DNA from: Caldifarciminota bacterium
GTDB lineage: Bacteria; Hydrothermota; Hydrothermia; B15-G9
Reading direction: 5' to 3'
DNA length: 5,113 nucleotides
Assembly: GCA_027064565.1 (NCBI GenBank)
Contig: JAMOPK010000407.1
Span: 1-5,113 of the forward strand
Shown here: positions 1 through 5,113 of the stretch, piece by piece
Layout of the letters: the number at the start of each line of letters is the position of its first letter
Numbering within the stretch: the first letter of the stretch is position 1
Made by a program: the position numbers and the translations under genes
The notes under the pieces: generated by a model
Told to the model about the DNA's origin: nothing
Databases searched by the model: none
The model's input: the letters and a program-made list of their open reading frames with translations, nothing else

Positions 1-1267
1 CTGATTGAGAGAACACCAGCATGAAATAGGATTGGGCCTTGTAAATCGTGTCCGGGACGTCCGACTTTTGGTAAGTCAGCGATAGCTGGGAATACAGGTT
101 CAAGGAACGGACCTGATACGGATAACCTGCTGAAAAGCCGTATATTCCGGTTGAGAGGTTCATCGTGTCATCCACCGATTGAAGGGAGTAATCCGTGTAG
201 AACTGCAGGAACGGCAAATTTGGCGGCGCAAGGCTTACGTCCACGTGGGTAAACGTGTAGGATGTGGTTATGCCCTTTGTCCCTAAAAGGTTGTCCTGTT
301 GTCTTTTGAAGCTCCCGTTAAAGGACACAAGGCCGCGAAACAGGGTAGTTCTCAGCTCTGTGCCGTATTCAATTGCGTCTTTTTTCATGAGGGTTACGCC
401 GAAAGACTCGAAGCCAGGTCCGACGTAAAGCCCATAAATCCGGGCCTGTGTCCTGCCGAATTTCATCGAAAGTTTTGCCCTGCCTGCCACATCGAAATGG
501 GTCGAAATCCTCGGCTTGAACTGGTTGGTGACCCATGAGGGGATACGCTCGTTCGAAATTACGGAGTCCCTGATGTCATCCGTAACTTCACTGCCCACAA
601 TCTCAGCACTGAGGTTCATGTAATCCCGCAATTTTATCCCGGTGCTGAATCCGAGGACGAAATTCTCCCGCGGTGGCAGCGAATCAACGACAGACTGAGC
701 CCCGGTATCGTCCAGAAAATGCACGTAAAGCAGATGGAGGTGGGCGCCGTTCGGCGCACCGACCCCCACCCTGTAACCAAATGTCTTTCGTTTGTATATC
801 TCACCCATAGTCGAGTCGCTATTTGCCAGAGCGCCTCTTGTTACTGCGAAGAAGAGCTTTCCGGGAGCGTATTTCACGGTGAATCCCTGAACGGATACGC
901 CAGAGATGGTGAATTGAGAAAATTCAGGATTGGTTGTGCCCCATGAGATCATGGGAAATGCGAACAGAAATCCGGGGAGCGATGGAATTCGAGACAACAG
1001 CTGAGAAGGTTCAAAGGTTATCGTCAGTGCTTCAAGCTGGTTCAAAAAGCCGTTTTTCACGGACGAAAGCGACATATCCATGGAAATGGGTATTCCGTAA
1101 ATTGTAAATGTCGGGTTGAATTGCCATGTGGCGATCATCGCTGGCCTTGTCTGTGAGATTCCGCTGAGGGTGTCATACTGAAACGTGAACTGAGCGTTTC
1201 CGGAAAATCCCACAGGTCCCCATTCGACGGTGGAAAGCAGCACGATGTATAAAATTGTAGCGTTCAT
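1..1267 (-). CDS. Probable outer-membrane beta-barrel protein (N-terminal 422 residues, 3' end outside window)
   Basis: The frame is open from ATG at 1267-1265 to the left edge: 422 codons with no stop. The start is well fixed, because an in-frame TGA lies two codons upstream (1273-1271) and a Shine-Dalgarno sequence precedes the ATG. Residues 1-13 are hydrophobic (I-L-Y-I-V-L-L) and could belong to an export signal ending near G-N-A at 23-25, but there is no Lys or Arg in the n-region, so this signal is weak. The rest consists of repeated 8-12 residue alternating strands, rich in Tyr and Phe and joined by Asp, Asn and Gly turns, as in outer-membrane barrels. Notable landmarks are Y-A-P-G-K at 133-137, P-P-R-E-N-F at 198-203, F-K-P-R-I-S-T at 250-256, V-G-P-G-F at 282-286 and Q-D-N-L at 324-327. 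From memory this layout resembles uncharacterised barrel-like proteins of the Bacteroidetes-related superphylum; no family name can be given. It lies 16 nt after the FnIII gene, so the two are probably made together. Confidence 0.85.
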   Translation of the reverse strand, partial: MNATILYIVLLSTVEWGPVGFSGNAQFTFQYDTLSGISQTRPAMIATWQFNPTFTIYGIPISMDMSLSSVKNGFLNQLEALTITFEPSQLLSRIPSLPGFLFAFPMISWGTTNPEFSQFTISGVSVQGFTVKYAPGKLFFAVTRGALANSDSTMGEIYKRKTFGYRVGVGAPNGAHLHLLYVHFLDDTGAQSVVDSLPPRENFVLGFSTGIKLRDYMNLSAEIVGSEVTDDIRDSVISNERIPSWVTNQFKPRISTHFDVAGRAKLSMKFGRTQARIYGLYVGPGFESFGVTLMKKDAIEYGTELRTTLFRGLVSFNGSFKRQQDNLLGTKGITTSYTFTHVDVSLAPPNLPFLQFYTDYSLQSVDDTMNLSTGIYGFSAGYPYQVRSLNLYSQLSLTYQKSDVPDTIYKAQSYFMLVFSQS

Positions 1268-1283
1268 GACTCAGCACCTTCCG
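1268..1283 (-). promoter_or_regulatory. Shine-Dalgarno sequence in the 16-nt gap before the barrel-like gene
   Basis: On the minus strand GGAAGGTG (1282-1275) is followed by a 7-nt spacer and then ATG at 1267-1265. It begins almost directly after the TGA stop of the FnIII gene (1286-1284). This supports the ATG start and makes a separate promoter between the two genes unlikely. Confidence 0.75.
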
Positions 1284-3485
1284 TCATGGCATTGTCCCGG
1301 ATTTGGGATTGGACGGCTCAGAGCGGTTTCCCTGAACGTCTATGAGCTGGATCTTATACCAGAATTTTTTGCCATGTGCCACATTTTTGTCGGTGAAATA
1401 GTTGCCCTTGATAAGTCCGCTGATCTGATGGTATTCCCCGGCGGAGCTGGTGGAGCGGAAAACGATAAACCCCTCATGTCTCGATGAGGAGTAAGTTGGT
1501 TCCCATGCCAGTCTGAGGCCAGTTGCCGTGGCTGTAATTGAGGTGATCCATGGTTTTTCCGGAACTGTAAAGTCGAATGTGTAGGTCGAGACCTCGGCCG
1601 ATGGTTCCCCAACGTTCCCGTTGAAATCGGCGCCTCTCACGCGATACCTGTAAACCACCTTTGATACCACCGAGGTGTCAAGGAAGGAATAGACCGTATC
1701 TTTTGCCCAGATGGAGTTTTCAGCTATGTCCTTACACGTGGGCTTCTCAGGGAAATGCAATTTGGGAGAAACCTGTTTCCATGTGGTGGACGTGGATTCG
1801 GCCCTCTCAACGATGAAACCGAAGAGGTCCTGAACCGGCGCTGAAACCCATTCGACGAGGATGCCCTTGTTCCTTGCTTTCAGTCCGACGATCACCGGCG
1901 GAGGCGGTGGAACCTTCTCGCGCAGCTTCTCGCATACGGTGTTTGACGTATCGCTGATGTTCTGGCTCTTATCGACCGCCTTGACGGCGTATCTGTAGCA
2001 CAGCGGCGAGCCCTGTGGCACTCCATGGTCCTCAAATTCAACGGAATCCGGATTATCAATTGAGGCTATTATGTGGAGCGGATAGATTACCCGCTTTTCG
2101 CGTTGCATTATCAGGGTATCGCCACAAATCCCGCGCAGGATCACGTAACCGGCCACGTCCGGTGCCATCGGTTTTTCCCAGTTCAACTTTATGTAATCGG
2201 TGTATCCTTCTGCCTTGAGGTTTACGGGCGGATCCGGCGGTGTCACATCTTTTATAACTCCGCTCACAGGGGCGCTGTAAACGCTCCGATTGTTGCTGTT
2301 ATCGACCGTCACAATGCGATAGTAATAGACTTTATCTTCGTAAGGTGAGCCCAGGCCTGGGCCTCTGTCCAATATGCTCACCTGCATGGTGTTACTTCCG
2401 GGTTGTGGCACGGTTCCGACAAATGTGCCAATGGTGTCCTCTGCCGATGTGTAACGATAGACAAGGTAATGTTTGATTCCCTGAAGCTCCCTGTGGCCAA
2501 CCACATCTAATTCGATCTTCTCCCATGCCACCAGCAGGCTCTCACCGATCGCTGACACATGGATATCGTTGGGTGCACGAGGTGGAGTGGAATCCACGGG
2601 TGTCACGGAGACCCCTGAACTCGCGGAACCCTGCTGATGGAGCGGGTTGATGGCCCTGACCCGATAGGTGTAAGTCACTCCGTTAAACGGGCCTTTTATC
2701 CAGTGACCATCGACGAGGTGACTGTCCGGCTCAGAATTGTGCCACCGCAGGTAATCGGTGAAGCAGAGTTTTGTGGTGTCCGACAGGGTATCGCCGAACG
2801 GCGTTGTTTTGCAGTTGCTCATCAATACCGCCTCGTTAACCCTGACGTAACCGCCGGTCATATCCCTTCTCTCAACCACGTAGCCAGTGGCATTGGGAAC
2901 GGGGTTCCACCTTATCAGGACGGAATTGTCTCCCGGATACCCTTCGATCCCCGTCGGAGCTGCCGGCAGGACCGGATGTCCGACCGTCACCTGAGCGGTG
3001 TCAAGTATCTGAGTTTCTCCGCCTCTGATGATGCCCGTTATGCCATAGATATAGGTTTTGCCAACAGGTAATCGGGAATCCACATATCCCAGTCCCAGAA
3101 CAACAGCCAGACGATACGTGGAGAGCGAATAGGTTCGCATGATTTTTGCCAGCAAAGTGTCCGATCTGAGGGTATCAGGAAGCTTGCAGGGATCGATGTG
3201 CATTTTCTGCAACTTTTCCCATTCGGGTGTTCCCGGAGATATTATCCTCCTGATCTGGCGGCAGGATGTGATCATTGTGATGGGTGTAACGTTCAACTTA
3301 CGGAACTTGCCCCCGGGTTCCTTGCGGTAAATGTTGTAACCTTGATAAAGCGGGGAATAGTTCCAGACCAGCACTACCTTGTTACCTTCGGTGGCGGCGG
3401 CCAGTCTGGTATCGCTGGCTGCTCCCAGAACCGACGGGAGCAGCGTCATAAAAATCGTTGCCGTGAGTAATATTTTTCTATTCAA
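1284..3485 (-). CDS. Secreted protein with six tandem fibronectin type III domains
   Basis: This is a complete 733-residue protein. Residues 1-23 form a signal peptide: N-R-K, then a hydrophobic stretch, then V-L-G-A-A as the likely cleavage site. There is no lipobox Cys, so it is not a lipoprotein. Six FnIII domains follow at about 26-169, 170-298, 299-412, 413-523, 524-638 and 639-733. Each has the strand B Trp (W41, W193, W321, W436, W546, W661), a G-[YF]-x-[VI]-x-R type strand C, and a Tyr-rich strand F. Domains 3-6 also have the strand F-G turn ending in N-x-S or similar. The linkers before domains 3-6 are Pro-rich. Domain 1 carries an extra segment of roughly 60 residues, and domain 2 a smaller one. 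No catalytic domain, membrane anchor or secretion-tail domain follows; the protein ends with the sixth FnIII. FnIII arrays usually act as spacers or binding modules in extracellular proteins, so a structural or adhesive role is inferred. The TTG start is the only usable upstream start, because an in-frame TAA lies at 3509-3507. Confidence 0.93.
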   Translation of the reverse strand: MNRKILLTATIFMTLLPSVLGAASDTRLAAATEGNKVVLVWNYSPLYQGYNIYRKEPGGKFRKLNVTPITMITSCRQIRRIISPGTPEWEKLQKMHIDPCKLPDTLRSDTLLAKIMRTYSLSTYRLAVVLGLGYVDSRLPVGKTYIYGITGIIRGGETQILDTAQVTVGHPVLPAAPTGIEGYPGDNSVLIRWNPVPNATGYVVERRDMTGGYVRVNEAVLMSNCKTTPFGDTLSDTTKLCFTDYLRWHNSEPDSHLVDGHWIKGPFNGVTYTYRVRAINPLHQQGSASSGVSVTPVDSTPPRAPNDIHVSAIGESLLVAWEKIELDVVGHRELQGIKHYLVYRYTSAEDTIGTFVGTVPQPGSNTMQVSILDRGPGLGSPYEDKVYYYRIVTVDNSNNRSVYSAPVSGVIKDVTPPDPPVNLKAEGYTDYIKLNWEKPMAPDVAGYVILRGICGDTLIMQREKRVIYPLHIIASIDNPDSVEFEDHGVPQGSPLCYRYAVKAVDKSQNISDTSNTVCEKLREKVPPPPPVIVGLKARNKGILVEWVSAPVQDLFGFIVERAESTSTTWKQVSPKLHFPEKPTCKDIAENSIWAKDTVYSFLDTSVVSKVVYRYRVRGADFNGNVGEPSAEVSTYTFDFTVPEKPWITSITATATGLRLAWEPTYSSSRHEGFIVFRSTSSAGEYHQISGLIKGNYFTDKNVAHGKKFWYKIQLIDVQGNRSEPSNPKSGTMP
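1287..3410 (-). repeat. Tandem array of six FnIII domains (protein-level repeat)
   Basis: In gene order the units lie at about 3410-2979, 2978-2592, 2591-2250, 2249-1917, 1916-1572 and 1571-1287. Their lengths are 144, 129, 114, 111, 115 and 95 residues; a typical FnIII domain has about 90-100, so most of these carry loop insertions. The similarity is in protein motifs (Trp in strand B, Tyr in strands C and F, Pro-rich linkers); the DNA units are well diverged, with no long identical stretches seen, which points to old duplications. Boundaries are approximate to within a few residues. Confidence 0.85.
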
Positions 3486-5113
3486 TGTAAACCCCCTTTT
3501 GACTGCTTATGCCCACCGCTAAATGAACGTCGGCACAGGCGACCCACAGGACACAGCCCTTGAGCCTTATCGTGCCTTCGATTGCAAATGGGCATGGGCC
3601 TATGAACTGTCCTTCAAAACTGCCGGATGCTGATACCAACCCTTCGAGTATCTCGCCATAGACGTAGATTCCGAAATCTCCGATGGCGTATGGCAACGGT
3701 AGTCCGACACATGCCGAAGCCGAACCGACACCGTTCTGCATAGCCCCTACTCCCAGGAATATCTCTACGCCGCCTCCGAACAACAGGAGATCCACGTCTG
3801 TCTGGACATCGACATATGCATAAAATCCAGTCAATGTGGAAGGCAGGTTGCCCATGTTCACTCCAAATCTGCCGGTTCGGTGGGTCAATATCCATGCTTT
3901 GTTTTTGGGGACATTTATGCCGACAAAGAATCCACCCTGAATGCCGGCTCCCATCCCTGTCAGGAGTCCGTGCGCCATGTCGATGTTAACGGAGCCTTCT
4001 CCCTGAATCACCGTGTAGTCGAGGCCGAGGTGGAACGTAAATCGTCCCATTACGTAGGCGTTATCCGATTCCAGAGGCAGGCCGGCGCCGATCATGAACA
4101 TGCCGTAGATGTCGCCCTCAAGGTAATCCTGGCCCCTGTTGTGAACGAGGCGCGCATAGGCGTCCATCTCAACAGCATCTCTGATCTCCTTCAACTCAAA
4201 TCGCCCTTCGACGGTCAATTTTGTCACGGTCGGCGTTATCGCAAGGGTCAGACGTGATGTAGCACCGGATACCGAACCGATCAGGCTTACTGCACCGTGG
4301 GTAAGGTAGCCTCCGACGACTATCCTCCTCAGAGAGTTTCCTTCTACGTAGGCGCATCCCCAGATATTGGTTATCGATGTCACGCTCTGACCGGCTATAA
4401 TCACGTTTGAAGTTGTCGTTGAGTCGTTGATGCACATCTGGATGCCGTCGCTCTCAAGATCAGCAGCTAAGTAGAGGGATTTGTTCAGGTAGTCGATATC
4501 CATGCTGCCGGAACCCATAAATCCATATTGCCTTATGGTGTCATAGGTGACCTTTTGGAGGTCAAAATCCACAAGGCCGTTCCCCCATTCCCTCTGAAGC
4601 TGGAATACAGCGGGGGAGTCTATTCTCACAAAACGCCCTTTGTAGGGCGATTGAGTGCTATCGTAACGGTAATCGAAAATTGTTATCGTCGTGTCAGGTT
4701 GCCCGAAAAACTGGAAGTGAACATATGTTCTCACCACCAGAGCACCATATTGGTCGGACGGTCGTGGTTGTGAAAGTCCCGCGGAATCAAGCGTTATCGG
4801 GAAACCATCGAAGGTCTGATAGGCCGAATTCTGGTTGAAATCCATCCGTTTTATTGCCCCGTCGGCTGAGATCTGACCCCAGATGATGTTGAAAGGCTGA
4901 CTGAAATGCACTGGCTCGGATACGGAGGCGTCGGTGAATACCGCTTCCCCGGTCCTCACACTCATATAACCGGTTTTACAATCCATGGTCACGCCCCAGT
5001 AGTCGAGGGTTTCAGGTTGGGGGAAGTTGATTTTTCCTCCGACAAGTTGAGCCACGGAGGTGAGGTTCATCCTCCTGAATTCGAACTTTATTCCGGTGGG
5101 TTGGGGCAACTCC
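3478..5113 (-). CDS. Large Gly-rich, beta-rich protein of unknown function (C-terminal part, 5' end outside window)
   Basis: I do not recognise this protein. About 544 codons are visible. The frame is open to the right edge, so the true start lies outside; the TTG at 5109-5107 has no ribosome binding site and is not a credible start. Residues below count from that TTG codon. The sequence is dominated by short alternating hydrophobic/polar strands separated by Gly, Asp and Asn turns, with no catalytic motif and no long hydrophobic membrane helix. Residues 1-210 are rich in aromatic and Asp/Thr strands. Residues 260-500 are Gly-rich, with loosely similar segments around 266-282, 329-344 and 482-500. 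The C-terminus is Cys-rich (C467, C506, C519, C525), which suggests disulfides and hence an extracytoplasmic location; C44, C226 and C252 lie further upstream. It ends in TAG, overlapping the FnIII gene by 8 nt. A beta-solenoid, a barrel-like domain or a large surface protein are all possible. The frame is secure; the function is not known. Confidence 0.85.
   Translation of the reverse strand, partial: ELPQPTGIKFEFRRMNLTSVAQLVGGKINFPQPETLDYWGVTMDCKTGYMSVRTGEAVFTDASVSEPVHFSQPFNIIWGQISADGAIKRMDFNQNSAYQTFDGFPITLDSAGLSQPRPSDQYGALVVRTYVHFQFFGQPDTTITIFDYRYDSTQSPYKGRFVRIDSPAVFQLQREWGNGLVDFDLQKVTYDTIRQYGFMGSGSMDIDYLNKSLYLAADLESDGIQMCINDSTTTSNVIIAGQSVTSITNIWGCAYVEGNSLRRIVVGGYLTHGAVSLIGSVSGATSRLTLAITPTVTKLTVEGRFELKEIRDAVEMDAYARLVHNRGQDYLEGDIYGMFMIGAGLPLESDNAYVMGRFTFHLGLDYTVIQGEGSVNIDMAHGLLTGMGAGIQGGFFVGINVPKNKAWILTHRTGRFGVNMGNLPSTLTGFYAYVDVQTDVDLLLFGGGVEIFLGVGAMQNGVGSASACVGLPLPYAIGDFGIYVYGEILEGLVSASGSFEGQFIGPCPFAIEGTIRLKGCVLWVACADVHLAVGISSQKGVYIE
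3486..3500 (-). promoter_or_regulatory. Shine-Dalgarno sequence that fixes the TTG start of the FnIII gene
   Basis: Read on the minus strand, AAAAGGGGG (3500-3492) sits 6 nt before TTG at 3485-3483. It matches the consensus AAGGAGG with one A-to-G change that still allows wobble pairing. The TTG is followed at once by a proper signal peptide, and there is no other start between it and the upstream in-frame TAA. The site lies inside the end of the preceding gene, whose TAG stop is within the first codons of this one, so the two are probably translationally coupled. Confidence 0.75.

Noticed and set aside
299..946. Short plus-strand open frames of 79 and 75 codons over the left third
   Set aside because: The minus strand here carries a single uninterrupted 422-codon frame with a good start site, which explains the region. 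The plus-strand frames are shadows.
2637..3071. 144-codon open frame on the plus strand
   Set aside because: It lies fully antisense to the FnIII gene, whose domain structure proves the minus-strand frame. Its translation shows no recognisable motif.
1287..3410. DNA-level tandem repeats within the FnIII array
   Set aside because: The domains share protein motifs but no extended identical nucleotide stretches were seen, so this is not a recent DNA repeat expansion.
3478..3520. Possible separate promoter or terminator between the first two genes
   Set aside because: The genes overlap and I saw no hairpin followed by a T-run and no convincing -35/-10 pair. The local A/G-rich stretch is better explained as a ribosome binding site.
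3880..4257. 125-codon open frame on the plus strand
   Set aside because: It is antisense to the large beta-rich gene, with no motif. It is a shadow of the minus-strand coding frame.
5107..5109. TTG as the start of the large beta-rich protein
   Set aside because: The frame continues open to the window edge and no usable ribosome binding site or signal peptide follows. The gene is cut by the window.

Overview
The window is a block of three genes read right to left on the minus strand. It has essentially no non-coding DNA. The two internal junctions are an 8-nt overlap and a 16-nt gap, so this looks like the middle of one polycistronic unit. The first gene enters from beyond the right edge and the third runs off the left edge. 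No promoter, terminator, RNA gene, mobile element or CRISPR array is visible.

In transcription order: (1) 3478-5113, the C-terminal part of a large, Gly-rich, probably beta-rich protein of unknown function with a Cys-rich end. (2) 1284-3485, a complete 733-residue secreted protein made of a signal peptide followed by six fibronectin type III (FnIII) domains; it starts at TTG behind a strong Shine-Dalgarno sequence. (3) 1-1267, the first 422 residues of a protein with short alternating strands and aromatic residues typical of an outer-membrane beta-barrel.

The set suggests a Gram-negative bacterium, because two of the proteins look built for the periplasm, outer membrane or cell surface. Large FnIII proteins next to barrel-like proteins, GC content near 50% by eye, and the motif pattern in gene 3 recall the Fibrobacteres-Chlorobi-Bacteroidetes superphylum and nearby candidate phyla. 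This placement is an inference from general resemblance; no marker gene is present.

A plausible joint role is a cell-envelope assembly: a barrel in the outer membrane, an FnIII protein as a periplasmic or surface spacer or adhesin, and a large beta-rich partner. None of the three has a recognisable enzymatic motif, so the function remains open. The 733-residue protein is the only one complete in the window, and it carries no obvious anchor of its own.
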